Of a stretch of 64,000 nt of DNA, positions 11,157 to 28,155 are shown piece by piece. Where the stretch lies: positions 9,500,001-9,564,000 of the forward strand of contig CM020507.1 of assembly GCA_009823395.1 (NCBI GenBank), given 5' to 3'. Position numbers and translations under genes: made by a program. How positions within the stretch are numbered: position 1 is the stretch's first letter; every line of letters begins with the position of its first letter. Under the pieces are notes generated by a model. The model made no database searches. It was not told the DNA's origin and was given only the letters and a program-made list of their open reading frames with translations. The DNA comes from Thamnaconus septentrionalis. Taxonomy: Eukaryota > Chordata > Actinopteri > Tetraodontiformes > Monacanthidae.

Positions 11157-13390
11157 ATGGCACCTCGCAAGAAGGTAAGGACAACGAATTAGCGTCCAGA
11201 GGTTTAAGTTATGTTTTAGTAAACGTTTGTAATTTATTTTTTTTTTCAGTAAAAAATACTAACGTCATGCCTGGCAGCAGTTTGTCTTTCAGCAGCTACC
11301 CTGTGCATTGTAAAGAAATATTGTCATTTTGTCCCTATTTCTCTGATTAGATATCTGCTGCAATTAAAGTGGATGATTAAAAAAGAAATGCTTTGTACTG
11401 TGTACTTTAAAAACAAAGTACGTACTCGGTACATTCTTCAACTTTCCAAGGTTGCATGATAAGGACCTCCAGAGTTGGGCAGATGATTCCAGTAATATCT
11501 GTCCCTTTGCAAATTTGTCTCTCTAGTAGCTCACTAATGCTTTAGTGTTGAGCGTCGTTCGGTGTGGGCGGTGATGTGTGCGCGTGGGTCCGTCTCTTGC
11601 AGGGTATCCTTGAGCGCCTCAATGCCGGCGAGGTGGTGGTTGGCGACGGAGGCTTTGTCTTTGCCCTGGAGAAGAGGGGCTACGTGAAGGCCGGACCGTG
11701 GACCCCAGAGGCCGCTGTGACGCACCCTGAGTCTGGTAAATTAGGACAGTAGGCACACAGTTTGCACATTCTGAATAAAAAAAACAACATAGTTTATCTT
11801 CAGAGATGATGTGACCGCGTGTGTCTTGCAGTGCGGCAGTTGCACAGAGAGTTCCTGAGAGCAGGAGCCAATGTCATGCAGACGTTCACATTCTATTCCA
11901 GTGATGACAAGCTGGAGAACAGAGGCCAGACTCTAACCATCTCTGTAAGTATCCAGCCACTGTGCAGGATTTTGAAGGGTTTTTTTCCTGCAAACTCAGG
12001 GTGCTTCTCTCATTCCCTCAGGGGGCACAAATCAACGAGGCCGCCTGCGATCTCGCAAGGGAGGTCGCCAATGAAGGAGACGCCCTGGTCGCCGGGGGAG
12101 TGTGCCAGACTCCTTCCTACCTGAGCTGCAAGAGTGAGACGGAGGTGAAGGCCATCTTCAAGAAGCAGATGGACGTGTTCCTGAAGAAGAACGTGGACTT
12201 CCTGATTGCTGAGGTGAACTCGACGTCGGTATCAGTGAGCGCTGTGGCGAGTGGAGCAAATTAACATGGGCTTTGCCCACCCCTCACCCCTGTGTTGTCA
12301 GTACTTTGAGCACATCGAAGAGGCAGAATGGGCCATTCAGGTGTTGAAGACCAGCGGAAAGCCTGTGGCTGCGACTATGTGCATCGGACCTCAGGGAGAC
12401 ATGCACAGCGTCCCGACAGGAGAGTGCGCCGTCAGACTGGCCAAAGCCGGTACAGTATTGAACTTAAAAGAATGAATGTCCACCCTGCACTGGCTTGTTT
12501 TCACACAGCTGCATTTCCTTGAATAGAAATTATTTTTGCGCTCCAGGTGCCCAGATTGTTGGTGTCAACTGCCACTTTGACCCCATGACCTGTGTGGAGG
12601 CGGTCAAGGTGATGAAGGCGGCAGTGGAGAAGGCCGGGCTCAAGGCCCACTACATGGTGCAGCCCCTGGCTTACCACACCCCCGACTGCAACTGCCAGGG
12701 ATTCATCGACCTGCCAGAGTTCCCCTTCGGTACATATATACTTGTTCTTTTGTTGTTTGTTTGTTTCATTGGGAAATGTTACTAAAGTAAAACTGAGTTG
12801 CACATTTTCATAGGTTACATACTCTTTTAAAGTTGCAGGATTTCACTCCTCTTCTGTTCTCAGGCCTGGAGCCCAGGATTCTGACCCGCTGGGACATGCA
12901 CAAGTACGCCAGAGAGGCCTACAACGCCGGAATCAGGTTCATCGGTGGCTGCTGCGGATTCGAGCCCTACCACATCAGGGCCGTCGCTGAGGAGCTGAGC
13001 AAAGAGAGGGGCTTCCTTCCTGCGGCCTCGGAGAAGCACGGCTTGTGGGGCGCTGGTCTGGAGATGCACACCAAGCCTTGGGTCAGAGCCAGGTGGGGTC
13101 ATCCAAAACATTTCATCCTCTACTACTGCACCATCTTCAGCCCACTTTTTACTGTTACTTTCTATTTTTCATTTTGTTAATTATGTCTTCACTTCCCCCC
13201 CAGGTCCCACCGAGAATACTGGGAGAATCTGTCACCCGCCTCCGGGCGTCCCAAGTGCCCGTCGATGTCCACTCCAGAGAACTGGGGCGTGACCAAAGGC
13301 CACGCTGACCTGCTGCAGCACAAGGAGGCCACCACCACCCAGGAGATGAAGCATGTGTTGGAATTGCAGAAGAAGTCCAAGACTACATGA
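11157..13390 (+). CDS. bhmt: Betaine-homocysteine S-methyltransferase, tandem copy 1
   Basis: A cytosolic zinc enzyme that moves a methyl group from betaine to homocysteine, giving methionine and dimethylglycine. Eight exons: 11157-11174, 11603-11735, 11832-11944, 12022-12213, 12302-12449, 12547-12729, 12864-13092 and 13204-13390. They join in frame to 400 aa, close to the vertebrate length of about 406. The N-terminal barrel motif [20 protein letters not shown], the zinc ligands Cys210 (GVNCHFD) and Cys292-Cys293 (GGCCGF), and the dimerisation-arm motif HTKPWVRAR are present. All introns have GT/AG ends. Exon 1 encodes only MAPRKK. A second copy follows 0.6 kb downstream in the same direction. 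The gene is intact. Confidence 0.95.
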
Positions 13391-13533
13391 AGTCTTGGAC
13401 CGACCTAACCTAACACCCGGTCAGTCAGTGGATAAGACGAGGGGAATGGAGCCAGTTTCCCAGTTCGAGTTTGGAGATAAGAAGCACTTGTAACAGCAGT
13501 GTTCCAGTTGTGGAGCAATTAAATACAAATGCC

Positions 13534-13539
13534 AATAAA
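13534..13539 (+). promoter_or_regulatory. Poly(A) signal of bhmt copy 1
   Basis: AATAAA about 145 bp after the stop codon marks a short 3'UTR ending before the promoter of copy 2. Confidence 0.7.
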
Positions 13540-13881
13540 CCTCAGTTTATTGACTCTACTTTTATGTCTGAGCGTTATCACTGTGCAATGTCTATGCCAC
13601 TATTGTTTGATGACCCACCGTTTGATTGTGTTAATTTTCTCATCCTTGGTCCACTGGGCATTTGTGAGAAATTGCAACTGAGAAGGACTTATTATTAAAC
13701 TAGCTTGTCAATGCGCTAAATGTAGAGGTACATCATTTAAAAGGAATTCATGGCAAGGGCAGCAGTAACCGCTTTGAATCCAGACCAAACTAGTAGTGCA
13801 CACTCACAATACCCCCATTCAGCGAGAGCAGGGGGGGACAGGGAGTAAACACCGTGAGTGAGTTGTGTAACTGGGCTCTTG

Positions 13882-13934
13882 CCAATCAGAGCGGCTTTTA
13901 CTCAGCTCCACCCCTGCCTGGGGAAGATTTATAG
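13882..13934 (+). promoter_or_regulatory. Promoter of bhmt copy 2 (CCAAT and TATA-like)
   Basis: CCAAT at 13882-13886 is followed by a TATA-like TTATAG at 13929-13934, about 80 bp upstream of the copy 2 start codon. Spacing resembles copy 1, so each copy seems to have its own promoter. Confidence 0.55.
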
Positions 13935-14013
13935 TGACACTCTGCACCGCACCAGTGTTGCTTCAGCATCTCAAAGTCTGAGCAGTCAGGGGTCCACACA
14001 CAGCTGCAGGAAT

Positions 14014-17000
14014 ATGGCACCAGGAAAGAAGGTACGTGTGCACGTTTGTGGAATCACACAAGGAGTCATAGTGGACAAATGTCCTCGAAATTATGTGAAA
14101 ATGTTAAAAATAAATAAATAAATAAAAAAAAGTCTTAGCAAAAAAATAGGTAAATCAAATCTAACAGACCTAAAATGTTTTTGGATTTCTATTGGTGAAT
14201 GCGCAGTTGTAAACTTTTACCCCAATAATTTTAAGCAAGTGCTTGTTTTTGTATTCTTTTCAAAAGATTATTCATCCTTTAAATTCTGTTTTTTTTTTTT
14301 TTTTACTTTTTCTACTTTTCCCTCATGTTTTTGCCTTGATTAGTAGTAGAGTTTTACTCAAAACGTTTTTTATTAGAATTTAATTAATTCACCATCACAA
14401 AAATCTATGAGTCTCTGCTGAGCCCAAATTGATTTTTGCATTCCTCAAATTCAAATACTGTCTCTCATGATAACTTTAAGGCAGCATAAAGTATTTAATA
14501 TTTATTATTGACATAACTAAAACTCAGATCTATGCTAATTTTAATTGATTTCTGCTGATGTATTTATTAAATGAATGCATGAGGTGTAAAAGTCAACATT
14601 TTGGTTTTGAAAATGGGTGTTCATTGTCGTAAATACTCTTCAAGGACACACTCATCATGAAGACCTGCAATGGGTCCATAATAAACAAACAAACAAACAA
14701 ACAAACTGTTAAAGATAATTTTTGTCATTCTGTTAAATCTACAACATCTCTGCATGGAAACCATATTCATCAAGACTCTGATCCATTTCGCAGGGAATTT
14801 TGGAGCGTCTCGACGCTGGCGAGGTCGTGATTGGCGATGGAGGCTTTGTGTTCGCTCTGGAGAAGAGAGGCTATGTCAAGGCTGGTCCCTGGACCCCCGA
14901 GTCCGCTGCAGAGTACCCCGAAGCAGGTTGGTTGATTCAGTAACTGCATGGTTGTTTATTCAAATGATCCTTTGTGATGCCCGATGCAAAGCAAAATGAT
15001 TGCCATGTTAACATTTTGATGATTTTGCATTTGTGTCCTTAAGTGAGACAGCTGCACAGGAGTTCCTGAGGGCCGGGGCCAATGTCATGCAGACCTTCAC
15101 CTTCTATGCCAGCGACGACAAACTGGAGAACAGAGGCAACAAGCTCACCTTCACAGTGAGTTTAGCATTGACACCACACATCTCCCACATCATCCACCTT
15201 TTTAAAATAATAAAAAAAACTATAAACACTCATCTCAATTACCAACCTAGTGTTACATAGAAAATCTGAGATTATGAGCTTCTCCTTTGTTTAATCACAG
15301 AAATATCTTTTTTTCTGCAGGGCGCCCAGATCAACGAGGCCGCCTGCGATCTGGCCCGCCAGGTCGCAAACGAGGGCGATGCCATGGTTGCTGGAGGAGT
15401 GTGCCAGACTCCGTCCTACCTGAGCTGCAAGAGTGAGACCGAGGTGAAGAACATCTTCAAGAGACAGCTGGATGTGTTCATGAAGAAGAACGTGGACTTC
15501 CTGATTGCTGAGGTAGAGGCTCCACCCCCCACGCCCCAATGTCAATAAACATTCAGGATTTAACAGTGATGTACCTTCATTCCAGTACTTTGAGCATGTT
15601 GAAGAGGCCATTTGGGCAGTGGAGGTTCTGAAGGCGACCGGGAAACCAGTGGCTGCTTCTCTGTGCATTGGACCACAGGGAGACATGCACGGCGTCTCCC
15701 CTGGAGAGTGCGCTGTCAGGCTGGTCAAAGCTGGTCAGTATGAGATATTTGATACATCAAAGACATTTAAAAATCTATTTATTTGTATGTGTTGTGGAAA
15801 TTGCCCTCACATGACCTCTAGTCGCGCTCGGCATTGCAGCCATTTCAAAGATAAGGGCAAGACTTGGTGAGAACTGACGCACCTGTTGCGCTTTTGAATG
15901 AATAACTCTGAGAAGACAACGTGCCAATACTCCAACTGCAACTGAAAAATAAGCAAATGTCAAAATGCTCTCCTACATGACTTAAACGTTTTAATGAAAA
16001 CTGTGCAACCAAACCACAGTTGGTGTCGCCTTGTGTGTATCTTCTTCCCGTGCTTATCTCTAGCAGTCAGCGCTGACCCATGCACGTTTCCTCTGTAGGT
16101 GCCCAGATTGTTGGTGTCAACTGCCACTTTGACCCCATGACCTGTGTGGAGGCAGTCAAGATGATGAAGGCGGCAGTGGAGAAGGCCGGGCTCAAGGCCC
16201 ACTACATGGTGCAGCCCCTGGCTTACCACACCCCCGACTGCAACTGCCAGGGATTCATCGACCTGCCAGAGTTCCCCTTCGGTACAAATATACTTATGCC
16301 TTGTTTTGTTGTTTTGGTGGGAAATGTAACTGTGTCCAAAGTGAGAAATTAATATGAACATTTTCATAGGTTAAAGGTTAAGTGTGGAATATTTGGAGAA
16401 TTTGAGAAGAAACAGCAACACCAAGTGGTTACATTTTACATTGCAGCGCTCACCCGCTCACGAGTTTGCCAGTGAACTACGATGGCCTGCAAGCGCAAAC
16501 GTGGATACCTTGTCCACCTTCTTTTTCGTTGGTTTATTTTAGAACATGAGCATTCACGAATACAAAACGCGCTGTCAGGCAGCTGCATTGTCCACACCAG
16601 GCTTCCTTAGAAATATGGTTGTGCAAGATGGCAGCTGGCTGGGAGAAAGACCCATGCTCTGTGTTTATTCTTATATATAAATGAGAACATTTCTCAGGGT
16701 AGAAAAGCCAAATTGCAACTCCGAGTATACACTTTTATTGATGTATTTTATATATGTATATATTTATATATGTATAATATTGATGGGCAGTATACTAAGC
16801 TTTTTCTGATATAAATCAGGCCAAATATTACAAACTGGAGCTTTAAATACACTTTTGGCTGTATTTAAGAAAACACAACACACATGCAGCAGTCCACCTG
16901 CAATCTAGACTGTCATGTCATCTCTCTCAGGCCTGGAGCCCAGGATTCTGACCCGCTGGGACATGCACAAGTACGCCAGAGAGGCCTACAACGCTGGCAT

Positions 17001-17419
17001 CATGTTCATCGGTGGCTGCTGTGGATTTGAGCCCTACCACATCAGGGCCGTCGCTGAGGAGCTGAGCAAAGAGAGGGGCGTCCTCCCTGCAGCCTCAGAG
17101 AAGCACGGCATGTGGGGCGCTGGTCTGGAGATGCACACCAAGCCCTGGGTCAGAGCCAGGTGAGAAGTAAAACCAGAGAGTCGCATGCTAATCTCCCGGC
17201 GGCCTCTGCAAACTTCCACTTACATTCCTCTTTTCATTCAGAGCCCGCCGTGATTACTGGGAGAACCTGAAGACAGCCTCCGGTCGTCCTCTGTGCCCCT
17301 CGTTGTCCACCCCCGATGGCTGGGGTGTCACCAAGGGCGACGCTGCCCTCATGCAACAGAAAGAGGCCACCTCTAAGGACCAACTCAAGCAGCTTTTTGA
17401 CAGGTCAAAGACACACTGA
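14014..17419 (+). CDS. bhmt: Betaine-homocysteine S-methyltransferase, tandem copy 2 (frameshift in exon 3)
   Basis: Same reaction and exon structure as copy 1. Exons: 14014-14031, 14794-14926, 15044-15155, 15321-15512, 15586-15733, 16099-16281, 16931-17159 and 17242-17419. They encode about 397 aa with the same zinc cysteines (NCHFD and GGCCGF). Exon 3 is one base short: where copy 1 reads CAC AGA GAG TTC, copy 2 has cacaggagttc (15054-15064), so the normal splice runs into TGA at once. The summed length (1,193 nt) confirms a single missing base. It could be an assembly error at a G run, a real null allele, or use of a shifted acceptor at 15049-15051, which would restore the frame. The rest is well conserved, so the gene was recently functional. 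Residue 287 of copy 1 (Arg, beside GGCCGF) is Met here. Confidence 0.88.
16371..16846. mobile_element. TTAA-flanked, piggyBac-like non-autonomous transposon
   Basis: The element starts at TTAAAGG and ends at GCTTTAA with imperfect terminal inverted repeats of about 26 bp; both ends share 'aatatttgg' in inverted orientation. TTAA at both edges fits a piggyBac-type target duplication. It is about 476 bp, has no transposase frame and sits in intron 6 of bhmt copy 2. Copy 1 intron 6 lacks it and shows the corresponding empty site. The superfamily is inferred from TTAA only. Confidence 0.7.
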
Positions 17420-17718
17420 ATCAGTCTGTCTTTGTCAGACCTGGCAGTTGTCTCTGAGTCGGAATTTTCTTTTTTTCTTTTTTTTTTTTTTTTAAGTGCC
17501 ATGCAGCCGTTGGTTGCTGCAGTGGTGTGCACCCTGAAAACAGTAACAAAAACATCTGGGGCCAAACCTTTACTTGAAACTGACACATTTCCGTGTTGTC
17601 TGATTGTAAAAGTCACTATTGTAAAGGCACAGCTTTGTCACACGTTTGGTGCATGACCATTTCTACAACGGCATCATTTTGTTTTCCATAGGCCAGTTAC
17701 TGTTGTGTGAAGAACTCT

Positions 17719-17724
17719 AATAAA
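17719..17724 (+). promoter_or_regulatory. Poly(A) signal of bhmt copy 2
   Basis: AATAAA about 300 bp after the stop codon, followed by TG/T-rich sequence (gttgtgtatgtttgtg) typical of a downstream element. Confidence 0.75.
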
Positions 17725-18388
17725 CTGTGAAATGGTCACTTGACAGTTGTGTATGTTTGTGTATGAAGACCAATGGGTGGGACTTTACAGTCTGTTAATC
17801 AAGTTGATGGTACTTTAACAACAACGGGGTGTGTATAAAACTGACACATTACATGCACGAAATTAGAAAAAAAAAATCATTGTGTGTTCTTTTCAGAAAT
17901 ACCACAGTTGGGAAATTTTACTATTGCTATTATTTTACTATTAATCACGTAATTGGGACGATAAAGTGAAAGATCAATGGGAGCAGATGGAAGCAGGAGT
18001 CAAGCAATAGGATTAAAACAAAACCTGGAACAAAACAAAAATGTAAGATAGGTGCATTGCCATTTTGTAGCGCTCTTTACCATCAGCCTACGCAAGTCAA
18101 AAGAACAACAAACTGCAAACACCAGTCAGAGAAATCAATGTGGTACATCATTTAAAATAAGGCTTCTCATTGGCAGGTATGAAAGGAGGCTTTCTACTGG
18201 CTCTTTGATATTGAGACTCAAATAAAACGAGGCAATATACTGAACTTTATAATAATAATTGATATTCGGAAACATTATAAACATAATTGGTTCTTCCACC
18301 AGGCCCAGCCTAAAATTACAAACATTGAATAAAGATAATTCAATGTTAGATTATGCCTATGATCAAGTATAAATGTCCTGCTAGCTGG
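17725..18388. other. Intergenic stretch between bhmt copy 2 and the AT microsatellite
   Basis: AT-rich sequence with no supportable gene, RNA gene or transposon ends. Confidence 0.6.
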
Positions 18389-18566
18389 TATATACATATA
18401 TATATATACATATATATATACATATATACATATACATAGATATATATATATACATATATATATATATATTTCTCATATATGAAGCTGGTCAAAAACACAT
18501 ACAATATATATATATATATATAAGATCTGTATATATATATAAAATATATATATATATATATATATA
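18389..18566. repeat. (TA)n-rich microsatellite with CATA variants
   Basis: About 180 bp of TATA/CATA repeats, interrupted by a short unique piece around 18471-18505. It runs directly into the 34 bp tandem repeat. Confidence 0.9.
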
Positions 18567-18660
18567 TCTGTTCGACCGCGATATAGTTTCTATACATCTA
18601 TCTGTTCGACCGAGATATAGATTCTATACATCTATCTGTTCGACCGAGATGTAGTTTGTC
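18567..18660. repeat. 34 bp tandem repeat upstream of riok2
   Basis: About 2.8 copies of a 34 bp unit beginning 'tctgttcgaccg' at 18567, 18601 and 18635. The units differ at a few bases. The array ends about 240 bp upstream of the riok2 start codon. Confidence 0.9.
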
Positions 18661-18754
18661 CTAATAGTGTTGCCGTAAAACCCCGGACACATTCCGTAGG
18701 CCGGACAGATTTTGTACCTACACCGGGCCTCTTTGCGTCACGGTACGTTTTAAA

Positions 18755-18780
18755 GGGGGCGGGACTTGATACGGAAGTGT
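18755..18780 (+). promoter_or_regulatory. riok2 promoter: GC box and ETS-type site
   Basis: A GC box (GGGGGCGGG, 18755-18763) is followed by an ETS-type ACGGAAGTG (18771-18779). The pair lies about 120-145 bp upstream of the start codon with no TATA box, as usual for a housekeeping ribosome-biogenesis gene. Confidence 0.6.
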
Positions 18781-18897
18781 CTCCTTTTTCCCCCCAGAGC
18801 TTCCGCCTTCCACGTGTGTCTACAAAAATGTGGAAAGTTCCTCTTCTATAATATTGTCCTTCTATTTAAGCACTAATTGCTATCAACCGATCTTATC

Positions 18898-22494
<3,597 letters not shown>

Positions 22495-22718
22495 ATGGAA
22501 CTGCTCTGTTGGAGAGATGCATTCTTGAAAACTGCATTGATTCTCTCAGTTTTATCTGAGAAGTTTTTGGTTTTTTTAAGATTTTGGACAAATCCAGAAA
22601 CAACTCAACCATTCAACATTACAATGGAACTAGAACATAAAACCCCTTTCATTGGAACTGCAGTGACCTCTGATTTTTCACATTCTAATGGATATATTGA
22701 CTAGGCTGTATGTTTGTT

Positions 22719-22724
22719 AATAAA
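22719..22724 (+). promoter_or_regulatory. Poly(A) signal of riok2
   Basis: AATAAA about 225 bp after the stop codon, the first canonical signal downstream. Confidence 0.7.
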
Positions 22725-23760
22725 ACCATTGCAATATTACAGAATATTATAAAATGTCTAGTGACAATTGAATTTGCATATTCATTCAATTTATTTAACT
22801 TATTTCAACAAAGAACAAGTCACACAAAAGTGTTCATGTCTTTGGAACTCCAGGGGTTGAAATGACTCAACAACTATTATGTCACTGTGATTAGACTGCA
22901 ACGCTCCCCCTTTCAAACATCTTTTGCGAAAGGCAGTGCCTGACAGACAAATCCCACTTGCGACGGAAGATGCTTACACCCTGGAAGTGCGAATGTGTTG
23001 ACAGATTAGTTACCCTTCACAAGATTCCATCTGCTATAGAGTGAGGTGTGACATGTAAAAGATGCAAGTTTGGTTTCATTTCAGTTGTGCAAGAGGTTTT
23101 CAGAGAGTGAGTGAATTCCAACTCGAACAATGGCCATTCACATGGAAGTGAATGAAAGGAGCTCAGACTTGGCTCCATCGCCATGACTAGTGTGTGAAAT
23201 CTACCGCCCCCACTGATTTCAGAGAGAACTATCACAAAAGATACAGAAGAACGAGGCTTGCTATAGTAAAACTTTAAATATATTCAGTAACATGCCAGAC
23301 TTTCTGCCGTGCTGCTCATATTCTTGCGTCTTGATGGCGGTGTTTGTGGTTTTAACTTAGCAACTCATTCGAGGTCTCTCAACTGTCCGAATGTTCGGGG
23401 ATTAGCCAGCTGCACTGCCAGAGGGGAGGGGCTCTGCATTCCAGCTCCGCACCTCTGTAGAAAAAAGAGGGGGGCCTCTGAGCTAATTGGCGGGGAGGCG
23501 GACAAAGGTGGTCCACTTCAAAAGAAAAGCCTGATGAGATGTTCATGCAGGGGAGAAGAGGAGGGGTGGTGTGGGAGTTTGGGAGGAGGGAGAGGAGGAG
23601 GAAGGGAGTTCAGGAGTCGATTTCACATTCAGAGGTTATTCTCTGGGTTGTTCTCACCCTGAGCTGCAATGATGGTGGTGCTCCCCTATTTCTGTTACAA
23701 TAAATAACATTTTGATGGCCCAATGTGGTGAGCAGAATTGGAACTATATTGTCCGAGGCT
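22725..23760. other. riok2-lix1 intergenic region
   Basis: About 1 kb. The left part is AT-rich. The part at 23400-23660 is G/A-rich with many GAGG motifs and may belong to the lix1 promoter or 5'UTR. No coding frame is supported. Confidence 0.5.
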
Positions 23761-23773
23761 ATGCTGGCTGAGG

Positions 23774-23781
<8 letters not shown>
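23761..23781 (+). promoter_or_regulatory. Overlapping upstream ORF at the lix1 start
   Basis: ATG CTG GCT GAG GAT GAG TAA encodes six residues and overlaps the lix1 start codon at 23774-23776 in another frame, stopping three bases after it. Such an arrangement could lower or couple translation of lix1, provided the transcript starts upstream. Confidence 0.5.
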
Positions 23782-26561
<2,780 letters not shown>

Positions 26562-27339
26562 AATAAAACACTGTCACCTAGTCTCTTATAACATTCATAT
26601 AAATACAAGGATTTGTGAGAAAAGACCTCAGTGTTTGATTTAAAAGGCGGGAAATCTAGTTGGACTATTTTTGGAACTTTGAATCCTAACTGTTAACATG
26701 TATCAATTGGTGAATATATTACATGTATATTTTGTTTGTTTGTTTGTTTGTTTTTATGAAGACTAAGTAGCCAATGAAGAGACTCACATAACAAGTTAAC
26801 TTTTCTCTATGATGACTCTATTTTTGCTATCTGCTAAGAATTATGGATAGAATAATAGATAGACAATACACAAACAAATAGAAAATTACTTACCAGTGGA
26901 ACTCAAGTGAGTGATTACTGACATGTTAAGAGCATATTAAGAAATAGAGTCAGTTTCAATCCAGAGACTACTGGCATACATGACTGAATATATGATACAA
27001 ATATGATAGAGAAATGTTAAATCAAAGGAGGTATTTGTTATAAAATTAAACTAGTGTTGAATTTGTTCTCTGAAATAGTGGCCAAGAACCTTGGGTGTTG
27101 TTTTGCCTGTTAATATACATAGACGTTTTAAGGGAAGGTGTTGTTAGTAAACTTGAAAAAGGACAATATCCATTTATTCTATGTATGTCATGTTTATGTG
27201 TTTGTTTTGTTTTTGCATAAGAGACAGACTGTGATAATAGATAAACAAAAACATTACGTAACCGTCTAACCATGACACAGTTATGTCAATATTATGTATG
27301 TGTTATCTTGTTTTTGTTTTTAATACAAAGATTTAAGGC

Positions 27340-27345
27340 AATAAA
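27340..27345 (+). promoter_or_regulatory. Candidate poly(A) signal of lix1
   Basis: AATAAA about 780 bp after the stop codon. Another AATAAA lies one base after the stop at 26562-26567; the later one gives a more usual 3'UTR, and both could be used. Confidence 0.5.
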
Positions 27346-27563
27346 AGTCTAATTTGTCTTTAATCAATGTCCCAAACGGCATAGATCATAAAAGTTGTTT
27401 ATTTGGTAAAAAAAAAAAAAAAGATAAATGTGACATGTATCAACAAGTGCTTTCAAATATAAGACAAAGCAAGAAAGACAAAAAACAAATTCATCGGGTG
27501 GACATGTATCGTGTGGGGATCCTTTTTTTTGGGCTTTCCAGGCATCCGTAGAGAGGTGGAGTA

Positions 27564-27573
27564 ATCACGTGAT
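27564..27573 (+). promoter_or_regulatory. Palindromic CACGTG (CLEAR-like) site upstream of epg5
   Basis: ATCACGTGAT is a perfect palindrome containing TCACGTGA, the core of CLEAR/M-box sites bound by the MITF/TFE family. It lies about 590 bp upstream of the epg5 start codon. Binding is inferred. Confidence 0.45.
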
Positions 27574-28155
27574 CAAAGATTGCGATCACGGTTCCTGTAA
27601 CAAACAAAAACAAATGCCAGCTGACTAGTGGACGGGGCTCTTGCCCCGCAGTGTAACTTGTTTTGACTGGTTGGATTTGTACACTGATCTTTTGCGCAAC
27701 AATACGGAAAGGTGTACACCAGGGAGGACGTGCCAAGCAGAAGACAACGGAAGAAGCCACCAGTTTCGTGCTAGCTTAGCTTAGCCGCGGCGAGCGTCTT
27801 CTGTTATGTAAAAAGCTACCTTTGAACAGGATTGGTTTCGTTTCCCCAAAATGTATCATTAATACATTATGGCTGCGTTAAAAGGAAACCATGTTGTCAC
27901 GTTGTTACACTCGACAAGCTACTCCTCCCAAGTGGCCTTCAAAGAGTGTTCCGTTTTCAAGCAGTTCATTTTGTCAACATACTCAGCCACGGGCTAGCTT
28001 TTCCTGTTGATGGCTGTTGTTTTTTACTGTGTGGTTTTCGTATGAGGACTTCTATTTTCTTGTGGTTGGACACGTTTGTGCCCAGCAGGTAACACGCATG
28101 TAGGCCGTTTAGGTGTATTGTGGCGTGATAAAAGCTGGTTTTATCAGACGCAAAC

